DNA of 64,000 bases, from assembly GCA_934234215.1 (NCBI GenBank), contig CAKQHB010000015.1, forward strand, positions 1-64,000. The letters are read 5' to 3'. The notes under the pieces are model-generated. The model worked only from the letters and a program-made list of their open reading frames with translations. It had not been told where the DNA came from and did no database searches. Source of the DNA: an uncultured Cuneatibacter sp. (GTDB taxonomy: Bacteria > Bacillota > Clostridia > Lachnospirales > Lachnospiraceae). The translations under genes and the position numbers were made by a program. Shown piece after piece: positions 42,259 to 50,907 of the stretch; the stretch's first letter is position 1; each line of letters starts with the position of its first letter.

Positions 42259-44514
42259 ATGAAGAATTTTGCACAGTGGGATGGCTTTGAAGGCCGTCTG
42301 TGGAAAGAAGAAGTTAACGTACGTGACTTCATTCAGAAGAACTACAAGCCTTATGATGGCGATTCCTCATTCCTGGCTGGCCCGACCGAGGCTACCGATA
42401 AGTTATGGGGAGAACTGCAGAAGCTGCAGAAGGAAGAGCGTGCTAAGGGCGGCGTTCTGGATATGGAGACCGAGGTTGTTACTGGTCTGACCGCTTATGG
42501 TCCTGGTTACATCAACGAGGAAGATAAGGATCTGGAGCAGGTAGTAGGTCTGCAGACCGATAAGCCTCTGAAGCGTGCATTCATGCCTTATGGTGGTATC
42601 AAGATGGCTAAGCAGGCTTGTGAGACTTACGGATATACTCCGAACCCCAAGTTTGATCAGATCTTCACCGAGTATCACACCACTCATAGTGATGCAGTAT
42701 TCTCTGCTTACACTCCTGAGATGAAGAAGGCTCGTCACAACAAGATCATCACCGGTCTGCCGGATACCTACGGCCGTGGCCGTATCGTAGGCGACTATCG
42801 TCGTGTAGCTCTGTACGGTATCGATTTCCTGATCGAAGAGAAGGAAGCTGATAAGGCTAACTGCGGCGATGGAACCATGACGGATGATGTTATTCGTCAG
42901 CGTGAAGAGCTGTCTATGCAGATCAAGGCTCTGAAGCAGATGAAGGAAATGGCTGCCGTGTACGGCTTTGATATTTCTCAGCCTGCTGCAAACGCAAAGG
43001 AAGCTTTCCAGTGGCTGTACTTCGGCTACCTGGCAGCTATCAAGACCCAGAACGGTGCTGCTATGTCCGTTGGACGTATCTCCACTTTCCTGGATATCTA
43101 TGTAGAGCGTGATATGGCGAAGGGCATCCTGACTGAGTCTCAGGCACAGGAGCTGGTTGACCACATGGTAATGAAGTTCCGTATGGTTAAGTTCGCTCGT
43201 ATTCCTTCTTATAACCAGCTGTTCTCCGGTGACCCGGTATGGGCTACCCTGGAAGTTGGTGGTATCGGCGTTGATGGCCGTTCCATGGTTACCAAGAACG
43301 ATTACCGTTTCCTGCACACTCTGGAAAACATGGGACCGTCTCCGGAGCCGAACCTGACTATCCTGTACTCTTCTTCTCTGCCGGAGAACTTCAAGAAGTA
43401 CAGCGCTGAGATCTCTATCCGCACCAGTTCCGTACAGTACGAGAACGATGACGTTATGAAGCCTGTATGGGGTGATGACTACTCCATCTGCTGCTGTGTA
43501 TCCGCTACCCAGACCGGTAAGGAAATGCAGTTCTTCGGTGCTCGTGCTAACCTGGCTAAGTGCCTGCTGTACGCTATCAACGGCGGTGTTGATATGAAGA
43601 CAAAGGATCAGGTTGGTCCTGCATACAAGCCGATCACTTCCGAGTATCTGGACTATGATGAAGTAATCAAGAAGTACGATGTAATGATGGATTGGCTGGC
43701 AGGTCTGTATGTAAATACTCTGAACCTGATCCAGTATATGCATGATAAGTATTACTATGAAGCAGCTGAGATGGCTCTGATCGATACCGATGTTCGTCGT
43801 ACTTTCGCAACTGGTATCGCTGGTTTCTCTCATGTAGTAGATTCCCTGAGCGCAATCAAGTATGCAAAGGTTCGTGTAATCCGTGATGAAGAGACCGGTA
43901 TTGCTATGGACTTCGAGACCGAAGGTGACTTCCCTCGCTACGGTAACGATGATGACCGTGCAGATGAGATCGCTGTATGGCTGCTGAAGACCTTCTTAGA
44001 TAAGCTGAAGAAGCGTCACACCTACCGTAATTCCGAGCCGACCACCTCTATCCTGACCATTACCTCTAACGTAGTATATGGTAAGGCTACCGGTAACATG
44101 CCGAACGGTCGTCGTGCTGGTGAGCCTCTGTCTCCTGGTGCAAACCCTGCATACGGTGCAGAGCAGAACGGTCTGATCGCTTCCCTGAACTCCGTTGCTA
44201 AGCTGCCTTACGAATGGGCTCTGGATGGTATCTCCAATACCCAGACCATCAACCCTGCAGCTCTGGGTCACTCCGAGGCTGAGCAGACAGCTAACCTGGT
44301 ACAGGTTATGGACGGTTACTTCGATCAGGGTGCACATCACCTGAACGTAAACGTATTCGGTACCGAGAAGCTGATCGACGCTATGGAGCATCCGGAAAAG
44401 GAAGAGTACGCTAACTTCACAATCCGTGTATCTGGTTACGCAGTTAAGTTCATCGACCTGACTCGTGAGCAGCAGATGGATGTTATCGCTCGTACCTGCC
44501 ATGACAGAATGTAA
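42259..44514 (+). CDS. pflB: Pyruvate formate-lyase
   Basis: The 751-residue enzyme converts pyruvate and CoA into acetyl-CoA and formate. The active-site cysteines are Cys411-Cys412 (SICCCVSATQTG), and the glycyl-radical residue is Gly726 in TIRVSGYAVKF. The length and order match E. coli PflB. The start ATG at 42259 follows AAAGGAGAG. Its codon use (GCT, GGT, CGT, CTG) is strongly biased, a sign of very high expression in anaerobic fermentation. It overlaps the activase gene by 14 bp. Confidence 0.97.
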   Translation: MKNFAQWDGFEGRLWKEEVNVRDFIQKNYKPYDGDSSFLAGPTEATDKLWGELQKLQKEERAKGGVLDMETEVVTGLTAYGPGYINEEDKDLEQVVGLQTDKPLKRAFMPYGGIKMAKQACETYGYTPNPKFDQIFTEYHTTHSDAVFSAYTPEMKKARHNKIITGLPDTYGRGRIVGDYRRVALYGIDFLIEEKEADKANCGDGTMTDDVIRQREELSMQIKALKQMKEMAAVYGFDISQPAANAKEAFQWLYFGYLAAIKTQNGAAMSVGRISTFLDIYVERDMAKGILTESQAQELVDHMVMKFRMVKFARIPSYNQLFSGDPVWATLEVGGIGVDGRSMVTKNDYRFLHTLENMGPSPEPNLTILYSSSLPENFKKYSAEISIRTSSVQYENDDVMKPVWGDDYSICCCVSATQTGKEMQFFGARANLAKCLLYAINGGVDMKTKDQVGPAYKPITSEYLDYDEVIKKYDVMMDWLAGLYVNTLNLIQYMHDKYYYEAAEMALIDTDVRRTFATGIAGFSHVVDSLSAIKYAKVRVIRDEETGIAMDFETEGDFPRYGNDDDRADEIAVWLLKTFLDKLKKRHTYRNSEPTTSILTITSNVVYGKATGNMPNGRRAGEPLSPGANPAYGAEQNGLIASLNSVAKLPYEWALDGISNTQTINPAALGHSEAEQTANLVQVMDGYFDQGAHHLNVNVFGTEKLIDAMEHPEKEEYANFTIRVSGYAVKFIDLTREQQMDVIARTCHDRM

Positions 44515-45256
44515 TCATAATCCGGCGATCGTTGGTCATGTCCACTCGTTCGAGTCCTTCGGACTGGTGGACGGACCCGGCGTCCGCTGTGTGATTTTCC
44601 TGCAAGGGTGTCCGATGCGGTGTCAGTATTGTCACAACCCGGAGACCTGGGCATGTTCCGGTGGTGAGGAGTATACGGCAAAAGCGATGTTTGACAAAGC
44701 ATACCGTTACCACACCTACTGGAGAAATAACGGAGGACTGACGATCAGCGGCGGCGAGCCTCTGATGCAGATGGACTTCGTGACCGAAGTGTTCCGTCTC
44801 GCGAAGGAAAAAGGAGTACACACAACACTGGATACGAGCGGCGTGTTGTTCTCTGATAATCCGGAGTGGCTGGAACGTTTTGATCGACTGATTGAAGTGA
44901 CAGATCTGGTAATGCTGGACTTGAAGGAAATTGATTCCGAAAAGCACCGTGTACTGACCGGTCACGGAAATGAAAATATCCTTGCGATGGCCAGATATTT
45001 ATCTGATCATGGCTGTGAGATGTGGATCCGCCACGTGCTGGTTCCCGGTCTGACAGATGACGAGGAAGGTCTGAAAGAGCTGGATGCTTTTATCCAGAGC
45101 TTAAAGACCGTGTCAAAAGTAGAGATTCTTCCGTACCATACTCTTGGACTTTTTAAGTGGAAGAAGCTTGAATTGGATTACCCGTTAGAGGGCGTGCGTG
45201 TGCCGACCGACGAGGAGATCCGCAGAGCAGAAGAACTGCTCCATATTCAAAAGTAA
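44501..45256 (+). CDS. pflA: Pyruvate formate-lyase activating enzyme (radical SAM)
   Basis: The 251-residue enzyme has the radical SAM cluster CPMRCQYC (Cys37, Cys41, Cys44) and the family signature FGLVDGPGVRCVIFLQG. It uses SAM and a 4Fe-4S cluster to make the glycyl radical on PflB. The ATG at 44501 lies inside the end of pflB, so translation is coupled. It is the second gene of the operon, followed by a strong terminator. Confidence 0.95.
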   Translation: MTECNHNPAIVGHVHSFESFGLVDGPGVRCVIFLQGCPMRCQYCHNPETWACSGGEEYTAKAMFDKAYRYHTYWRNNGGLTISGGEPLMQMDFVTEVFRLAKEKGVHTTLDTSGVLFSDNPEWLERFDRLIEVTDLVMLDLKEIDSEKHRVLTGHGNENILAMARYLSDHGCEMWIRHVLVPGLTDDEEGLKELDAFIQSLKTVSKVEILPYHTLGLFKWKKLELDYPLEGVRVPTDEEIRRAEELLHIQK

Positions 45257-45261
45257 TTCAG

Positions 45262-45300
45262 AGAGGACAGAGTGAGTTTTCACCCTCTGTCCTCTTTTTT
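45262..45300 (+). terminator. Terminator of the pflB-pflA operon
   Basis: An 11-bp stem AGAGGACAGAG/CTCTGTCCTCT with a 12-nt loop is followed by TTTTTT, and then directly by a repeat copy. Confidence 0.9.
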
Positions 45301-45466
45301 GCTTTATAGAAATGCGACGCATTCCTATAAAGCAAAAAAGCGCTTCGCGTGGATCGCACTGCAGCGGAACAGAATTTGTCGCTTCGCGACCCGCCGCAGG
45401 CGGAGAATCCTGCATTTCAGGATTCTATTTTCACTTTATAGGAAATTTCGCAGCATTGAGCTGGAA
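45299..45466. repeat. Terminator-tail repeat, copy 2 (fullest)
   Basis: It follows the T-run of the pfl terminator. It starts with a hairpin (GCTTTATAGAAATGCG and CGCATTCCTATAAAGC), then GCGCTTCGCGTGGATCGCACTGCAGCGG, AACAGAATTTGTCGCTTCGCGACC, CGCCGCAGGCGGAGAATCCTGC, and ends with GATTCTATTTTCACTTTATAGG. The stretch from 45467 to 45659 holds AT-rich promoter-like sequence for the next gene and no frame I can support. Confidence 0.75.
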
Positions 45467-45659
45467 TAAAAAAAGAATAAAAAATATAAAATTTCCGAAA
45501 AACGATAGATTTTACAGCGGAAATTTGTTGGATTTACTCTTTTCCTTTTTTGGAAAATTTAATATAATAACGCAGGAGTCAAAGAAGGCAGTTTCGAGGG
45601 GAATATGAAATTGTCGAATTGATAAGAGACATTAAGCAAGAAAACAGAGGAGGAAGATT

Positions 45660-47012
45660 ATGTTAGTCGCGCAGATTCTGGCGGTCCTGATCTTTCTGGT
45701 AATGTTTGCACTGATCATTACCGAGAAGATTGAGAGACATTACGTCACCTTGGGCTGCGGTGCACTGATGATCATTCTGGTATTTGGACTGTGCATGCAC
45801 AGCGGTCAGGCGATCATTGATACACTGAATGTCCACAGCATTTTCACAAAAGCATTTTGGTATACAGGAGGAGCTTCTGAGAGCGAGTCCACCGGTATCA
45901 ACTGGGCTACAATCATTTTCATCGCAGGTATGATGGTAATGGTAGAAGGTATGGGTAAGGCTGGATTTTTCCGCTGGCTCTGTCTTGAGATTGCCCGCGC
46001 AGTTAAGTATAAGCCCGTTCCTGTATTTGTGACTTTCATGATCATGTCTTCCATTCTGGCTATGTTCATTGATAGTATCACGGTTATTCTGTTCCTGGCA
46101 GCCGTTACACTGGAGCTGTGTCAGCTGCTGCAGTGCGATCCCGTTCCGATGATTCTGGCAGAGATCTTCTGCGCAAATCTGGGTGGATCAGCAACCATGT
46201 GCGGAGATCCGCCTAACATCATTATCGGTACCTCTCTGGGATACTCTTTCTTTGATTTCCTGAGCAATACCGGTGTAATTGCAGGTATTTCCCTGATCGT
46301 AGTTGTTATTTATTTCTTCTTCTGCTTCCGCAAGAAGCTGGTTTCCAGGGCAAACATTGCTCCGGAGGATTATCCGGACCCGAAGGATGCCATTGAGAAT
46401 AAGAAGGACTTTATTCTGAGCATTGTTATTTTTGCAGTAGCAGTTGTTCTGCTGGTAAGCCATTCCGCTACCGGTCTGACAGTTGCATTTATCGGTACTT
46501 TTGTTGCAATTCTGACTATGATTGCGATGCATAAGTATCTAAAAGAGCTGATGTCCAAGGTAGACTACAAGACTCTGATCTTCTTCATCGGTCTGTTTGT
46601 TGTTGTTGGCGGTCTGGAGCAGACCGGTATCCTGAATGTCATCGCTGAGTTTATCGGTAAGATCAGTGGTTCCAACGCAATGCTGATGGTTGCGATCATC
46701 CTGTGGATCTCTGCAATCGCAAGTGCATTCGTAGATAATATTCCGTTTGCAGCTACGATGATCCCGATCATCAAGACTCTGTCTGCTATGGAAGGTGTAA
46801 ATCTGCACATTCTGGCATACACACTGGCACTTGGTACCGATATCGGTGGAAGCGCTACCCCGATCGGTGCATCTGCAAACGTAGTCGGTATCTCCGTAGC
46901 CGGTAAGAAGGGTTATCCGATCGGCTGGGGTACATACTGTAAGTATGCAGCACCGGCAACTATTATTGTTATTACTATTTCTATGCTCTGCGTATTTGCA
47001 CGTTATCTGTAA
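45660..47012 (+). CDS. ArsB/NhaD-superfamily ion transporter
   Basis: The 450-residue protein has about eleven membrane helices and belongs to the ion-transporter superfamily that includes ArsB, NhaD and citrate carriers. The conserved segment ANLGGSATMCGDPPNIIIGT and the repeated DIGGSATPIGASANVVGI near the end are the two re-entrant motifs of the two-repeat fold. The substrate cannot be read from the sequence; sodium/proton exchange or dicarboxylate and arsenite export are options. It is a single gene ending in a terminator. Confidence 0.85.
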   Translation: MLVAQILAVLIFLVMFALIITEKIERHYVTLGCGALMIILVFGLCMHSGQAIIDTLNVHSIFTKAFWYTGGASESESTGINWATIIFIAGMMVMVEGMGKAGFFRWLCLEIARAVKYKPVPVFVTFMIMSSILAMFIDSITVILFLAAVTLELCQLLQCDPVPMILAEIFCANLGGSATMCGDPPNIIIGTSLGYSFFDFLSNTGVIAGISLIVVVIYFFFCFRKKLVSRANIAPEDYPDPKDAIENKKDFILSIVIFAVAVVLLVSHSATGLTVAFIGTFVAILTMIAMHKYLKELMSKVDYKTLIFFIGLFVVVGGLEQTGILNVIAEFIGKISGSNAMLMVAIILWISAIASAFVDNIPFAATMIPIIKTLSAMEGVNLHILAYTLALGTDIGGSATPIGASANVVGISVAGKKGYPIGWGTYCKYAAPATIIVITISMLCVFARYL

Positions 47013-47031
47013 TACAGACATAGTACATGCA

Positions 47032-47070
47032 ATCCGGATCGGTGCCTGAGGGGATCGGTCCGGATTTTGG
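47032..47070 (+). terminator. Terminator of the ArsB/NhaD-type gene
   Basis: AATCCGGA pairs with TCCGGATT, followed by TTGG rather than a long T-run; the stem is strong and has a 20-base loop. Confidence 0.65.
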
Positions 47071-47250
47071 CTTATTTTAAAATGGATATTTTTATAACAA
47101 TATAACAATAAAGCTACACAACATGGCAAAATATGCTATAATAGGGTTAAGCATTTTTTACTGGGCACTGCGGAGCAGTTTGCTAACATGCCGTCTTCGC
47201 CGGACACTGCTCAGATGGATCGAAATAAAAAGGGAAGGATCGTGAAACAG

Positions 47251-47853
47251 ATGGAAAAGCAACAGTTGATTATTTGTGTAGGCAGAGAGTTCGGAAGTGG
47301 TGGACATGCGATCGCAGAGAGATTGGCAGCAAAGTATGACCTGCCTCTTTTCGATCACAACCTTCTGGATGCAATGTGTGAAGAGAATCATATGGACGCT
47401 GAGCTGATGCGTAAGTATGATGAGATGCCGAAGAAGCTCTTTGTAAACCGCAAGGTAAAGGGATACTCCAGTTCTATGGAAGAGAATGTTGCACAGATGC
47501 AGTTTGACTATCTGAAGAAGATGGCAGACAGAGGAGAGTCCTTCGTTGTTGTTGGACGCTGCGCAGAGTTTGTATTAAAGTATCATCCGGCTGCAATCAG
47601 CCTGTTTGTTCTGGGTGATGAGGTGGCAAAAATCGAACGTGTTATGAATGTTTATCATATGACTGAGAAGGAAGCAAAGGATAAGATGAAGCGTCATGAC
47701 CGTTATCGTAAGATGTATCATAACTTCTTCGCAGAAGGTAAGTGGGGCGATTCCCGTCTGTATGATCTGTGTATCAACAGCAGCCGTATGGGCATAGATA
47801 AGACTGCGGATTCTCTGGAAGAGTATATCAACGCAAGACTTGCAAACCGCTGA
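47251..47853 (+). CDS. Cytidylate kinase-like protein
   Basis: The 200-residue protein starts ICVGREFGSGGHAIAERLAAKYDLPLFD, the P-loop pattern of the cytidylate kinase-like family (CMP kinase fold with the GREFGSGG motif). Family members are annotated as cytidylate kinase-like, but most are of untested function and lack the CMP-binding insert. It has an extended -10 promoter element (TGCTATAAT at 47134-47142) upstream. The start is uncertain: GTG at 47242 is closer to the ribosome site GGAAGGA, whereas ATG at 47251 is the more usual codon. Confidence 0.8.
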   Translation: MEKQQLIICVGREFGSGGHAIAERLAAKYDLPLFDHNLLDAMCEENHMDAELMRKYDEMPKKLFVNRKVKGYSSSMEENVAQMQFDYLKKMADRGESFVVVGRCAEFVLKYHPAAISLFVLGDEVAKIERVMNVYHMTEKEAKDKMKRHDRYRKMYHNFFAEGKWGDSRLYDLCINSSRMGIDKTADSLEEYINARLANR

Positions 47854-47890
47854 AAATAAGGCTTGTAGAGCCTGTTAGCTGTAAATATGA

Positions 47891-47930
47891 ATCCCCCTTT
47901 GAGACAAGGATCTCGAAGGGGGATTTTTTT
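47891..47930 (+). terminator. Terminator of the cytidylate kinase-like gene
   Basis: ATCCCCCTT pairs with AAGGGGGAT around a loop holding GAGA/CTC, followed by seven T residues. A repeat copy begins immediately after. Confidence 0.85.
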
Positions 47931-48064
47931 GCTTTATAGGAAATACGACGCAATTTCCTGTAAAGCAAAAAACGCTCCGCGAGATGCGCACTCGCGCGAA
48001 GAAGAAATATGTCGCAAGCGACCGCGCTCGGCGCGAGAATGTGCCAAGGCACATCCTCTTTCAT
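47930..48064. repeat. Terminator-tail repeat, copy 3 (diverged)
   Basis: The same hairpin (GCTTTATAGGAAAT and ATTTCCTGTAAAGC) starts at the terminator T-run and is followed by CGCTCCGCGAGATGCGCACTCGCG and GTCGCAAGCGACCGCGCTCGG. The middle differs from copies 2 and 4 but keeps the order of the palindromic blocks. Confidence 0.6.
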
Positions 48065-48067
48065 GAA

Positions 48068-48964
48068 TTATTTGAGCAAATCACCGGCACCTTGCTTTTC
48101 CAGCACAAACGTCCAAAAGCTTTCTGCGACGGGCGACAGATACGCACTCTGGTTGCGGACGAGATAGAAGCTCCGGGAAAAAGGCAATTCTTTGAGCGTC
48201 AGGATGACGACGGGCAGACGCCGCAGAAGGTCCATATAGGGCACGATGGCGATGCCGAATCCATGTGCCACCAGTCCCGCAATAACCTCGTCTTCCTCCG
48301 TCTCGCAGGCGACAGGGGGCAGCTTACCCAGTGGTGCGTATAGTTCGTTTACGACAGAGCGCATACCGGAGCCTTCCGAGAAGAAGACATGTGGATAAGG
48401 CAATGTTTCCCGCAAAGAAACCGCGGAACGTGCGGCAAGTGGATGCTGCAGCGGTGTGATAAGCACAAGATCCTCCTGACCGACAGAGTGCCAGAGAAAA
48501 GGCGAATGTGCTTCTGGTTTGGAGCAGAAGGCAAGGTCGATCCGTTGGTCTTTCAGATCCTCCAGCAGAGGTGTTGTAGCGCCGCTGTGGAAGGAAAAAC
48601 GGATTTCCTGATGTGGATGTAGGGCGAGAAATTCCGCCGCCAGGCGGGGCACAAAATCGGTTCCAAGGGTGCGCAGCAATCCCAGACGGATCAGCCCTTC
48701 TCCCTGTGCGCTGCGCTGCAGAGAGTCAATGCCGGAGTCCAGCGTTGCGAGCGTGCGTCTGGCGCATACGAGAAATTCCTCACCGTATTGAGTGAGAGCT
48801 GTATTGCGACCGCTTTTCTCGAATAAGGGAACACCAAGCTCCTGCTCGAGCTGCGCAATGGCATGGCTGAGGCTGGGCTGGGTGATGCAGAGCTGTGCGG
48901 CTGCCTTTGTGTAATGCTTTACTTCTGCGAGGGTAATAAAATAGCGAAGAGAGAACAGGTTCAT
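48068..48964 (-). CDS. LysR-family transcriptional regulator
   Basis: The 298-residue protein has an N-terminal winged helix (MNLFSLRYFITLAEVKHYTKAAAQLCITQPSLSHAIAQLE, residues 1-60) and a LysR effector-binding domain. It is divergent from the YczE-like gene with a 179-bp gap that contains a T-N11-A palindrome, as is typical when a LysR regulator controls its neighbour. The start at 48964 follows GGAGG; a longer in-frame start has no ribosome site. Confidence 0.92.
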   Translation of the reverse strand: MNLFSLRYFITLAEVKHYTKAAAQLCITQPSLSHAIAQLEQELGVPLFEKSGRNTALTQYGEEFLVCARRTLATLDSGIDSLQRSAQGEGLIRLGLLRTLGTDFVPRLAAEFLALHPHQEIRFSFHSGATTPLLEDLKDQRIDLAFCSKPEAHSPFLWHSVGQEDLVLITPLQHPLAARSAVSLRETLPYPHVFFSEGSGMRSVVNELYAPLGKLPPVACETEEDEVIAGLVAHGFGIAIVPYMDLLRRLPVVILTLKELPFSRSFYLVRNQSAYLSPVAESFWTFVLEKQGAGDLLK

Positions 48965-49010
48965 AGCGGGAAAGCCTCCAAAATCAGATGGTTTCAGCAT
49001 AACACGATTC

Positions 49011-49025
49011 ATAGATAAAATCTAT
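49011..49025. promoter_or_regulatory. LysR box (T-N11-A palindrome)
   Basis: ATAGATAAAATCTAT has perfect 6-bp arms around AAA, with T and A eleven bases apart. It lies in the gap between the LysR gene and the YczE-like gene. Confidence 0.6.
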
Positions 49026-49143
49026 CAAATTATAAAAATGATTGATTTGAGAAATGTGTTTTCGCGCGGTAGAGTAGAAGGTGCGCGATGGCGCAAAAAA
49101 GAATACTTTTTGTGGATAGCAAGGACAATTGGAGGGGAATATC

Positions 49144-49818
49144 GTGGAAAAGAAAAAGCCCGTTTTGAGCGGGGAATTGATTTTGGTACTGGCTGTTTTT
49201 ATCAATAGTATGGGGGTGGATCTGATGCTGCATTCCGGATCGGGGATCTCCGCAATCTCCAGTGTGCCGTATGCCTTCTCGCTGGCATTTCCGTTTTTGA
49301 CGCTGGGCACCTGGACGTATCTGTTTCAGGGAACGCTGGTATTGAGCCTGATGGTGATGCAGAAAAAGTTTGTTCCGTCTTATCTGTTCTCCTTTGTAGT
49401 GGGATTTGTATTTGGTGAGCTGCTGGACCTTCATGCGATCTGGATCGCGTGGATTCCAACGACGATCGCGTGGAGAGTGTTCTGCTTTGTGGCAAGCTAT
49501 CTTTTGATTTGTGTTGGTATTGCGATTTCGAACCGCTGCGGACTGCCGATCATTCCGACGGATCTGTTTCCGAGAGAACTGGCAGAGATCATCAAGAAGC
49601 CTTACTCGAAGGTGAAGGTGACATTTGATCTGACCTGTCTGCTTGTGACGGCGATCCTGACTGGTATTTTACTGGGACACATTCGTGGATTGGGGGTTGG
49701 TACGGTTATCGCTGCACTGACGATGGGTAAGACGATTGGATGGATCGGTGCAAGACTGGACGAACGGGTAAAGATTCGCCGCACATTCTACAAGCCGCAG
49801 AAGAATAGAGCTCAATAG
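49144..49818 (+). CDS. YczE/YitT-like membrane protein (DUF6198 type)
   Basis: The 224-residue protein has five hydrophobic segments, with an N-terminal GELILVLAVFINSMGVDLM and a DLFPRELAEIIKKPYSKVK segment, the pattern of the YczE/YyaS membrane family. The function is unknown, although YczE of Bacillus affects bacillomycin production. The GTG at 49144 is used as the start because GGAGGGG lies six bases upstream. It is divergent from the LysR regulator and probably its target. Confidence 0.8.
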   Translation: MEKKKPVLSGELILVLAVFINSMGVDLMLHSGSGISAISSVPYAFSLAFPFLTLGTWTYLFQGTLVLSLMVMQKKFVPSYLFSFVVGFVFGELLDLHAIWIAWIPTTIAWRVFCFVASYLLICVGIAISNRCGLPIIPTDLFPRELAEIIKKPYSKVKVTFDLTCLLVTAILTGILLGHIRGLGVGTVIAALTMGKTIGWIGARLDERVKIRRTFYKPQKNRAQ

Positions 49819-49825
49819 TGAAATG

Positions 49826-49961
49826 AAAATAGAATTCTGCTCCGCAGGATTCTCGCCTGCGGCGGGTCGCGAAGCGACAAATTCTGTTCCACCGCAGTGC
49901 GATCCGCGCGGAGCGCTTTTTACTTTATAGGAAATACAACGTGATTTCCTATAAAGTAAAG
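49826..49961. repeat. Terminator-tail repeat, copy 4 (inverted)
   Basis: This copy is in the opposite orientation to copies 2 and 3 and is attached to the ucpA terminator. It holds the same blocks (GGTCGCGAAGCGACAAATTCTG, GCAGTGCGATCC, GCGCTTTTTACTTTATAGGAAAT), about 85 percent identical by eye to copy 2. Confidence 0.75.
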
Positions 49962-50000
49962 AAAGAGCCCGTCGGGAATCAAATCCCGGCGGGCTCTTTT
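49961..50000. terminator. Bidirectional terminator of the ucpA operon
   Basis: AGAGCCCGTCGGGA pairs with TCCCGGCGGGCTCT around CAAAT-type loop, with T-runs on both sides. Confidence 0.85.
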
Positions 50001-50028
50001 GAGACGATCTTAAAGCATCAGACTTTGA

Positions 50029-50826
50029 TTAGTTGGTACCGATGGACATGGTCTCAGGCAGTGTGCTGCCACCATCGATAACGATCTGAGAACCAGTCAG
50101 GTAGCTGGACTCGTCACTGCCCAGGAATGCGAACAGTTCACCAACTTCGATGGGCTTTGCAAGACGCTTCATCGGAACGCCTACAGCGATATCGCGGATT
50201 GCTGCCTCCGGATCTTCCGGATTGGATTCTACAGCCATCTTCTCTACCATAGGAGTACGAGCGTAACCAAGCTGTGAGCAGTTTACACGGATGTTACGAT
50301 CAGCATATTCTACAGCCAGGCACTTGGTCAGACCAACCAGAGCAGCCTTTGTCATAGCGTAAGCAGCCTCACCAGCATCAGCAACGATATCACCAGTTAC
50401 GGAAGAAGCGATAACGATGTTGCCGCCGCCCTGCTTCAGCATGTAAGGGATAACTGCCTTACAGGTATTCCAAACACCCTTGATGTTTACATCAATGTGG
50501 AAATCACGAGTCTTGTCATCCATCTCTTCGAAAGGAGCCAGACGGCAAACACCTGCGTTACAGCAAGCTACGTTGATCTCACCAAACTTCTCAACACCCT
50601 TTGCAGCAGCAGCGTCCATCTGCTCGCGGTCAGCTACGTTTGCAACAACGGTGATGATCTCAGCACCATATTCTTTTCTCAGCTTTTCAGCAGTCTCTTC
50701 AACAGCGGGAGACAGGTCTACCATAACGAGCTTTGCGCCGTATTTTGCGTATGCAGTAGAAATACCCTCACCCAGACCAGCAGCAGCGCCAGTAATTAAA
50801 GCAACTTTTCCATCTAACTTAGCCAT
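50029..50826 (-). CDS. ucpA: Short-chain dehydrogenase, UcpA-like
   Basis: The 265-residue protein is a classical SDR with the cofactor motif TGAAAGLGEG, the NAG motif (CCNAGVCRLAPFEEMDD), catalytic Ser in VIASSVTGDIV and YxxxK in YAMTKAAL. Segments RDFHIDVNIKGVWN, VESNPEDPEA and SSYLTGSQIVIDGGSTLPET strongly resemble UcpA of enterobacteria, whose substrate is not established. It is the last gene of the operon with the two permeases, so it may act on the transported amine or amino acid derivative. An ANTAR-regulated leader controls the operon. Confidence 0.82.
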   Translation of the reverse strand: MAKLDGKVALITGAAAGLGEGISTAYAKYGAKLVMVDLSPAVEETAEKLRKEYGAEIITVVANVADREQMDAAAAKGVEKFGEINVACCNAGVCRLAPFEEMDDKTRDFHIDVNIKGVWNTCKAVIPYMLKQGGGNIVIASSVTGDIVADAGEAAYAMTKAALVGLTKCLAVEYADRNIRVNCSQLGYARTPMVEKMAVESNPEDPEAAIRDIAVGVPMKRLAKPIEVGELFAFLGSDESSYLTGSQIVIDGGSTLPETMSIGTN

Positions 50827-50907
50827 TTTTCAAGATCTCCTTTTCTTAAATAAATTTTTGTGTAGATGTTATATATGCGAAGCGGTCTTCCGCTTTGCTT
50901 TTGAAAT

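Noticed and set aside
42403..43833. 476-codon antisense frame in pflB
   Set aside because: Strong codon bias of pflB keeps the opposite frame open; no ribosome site and no family match.
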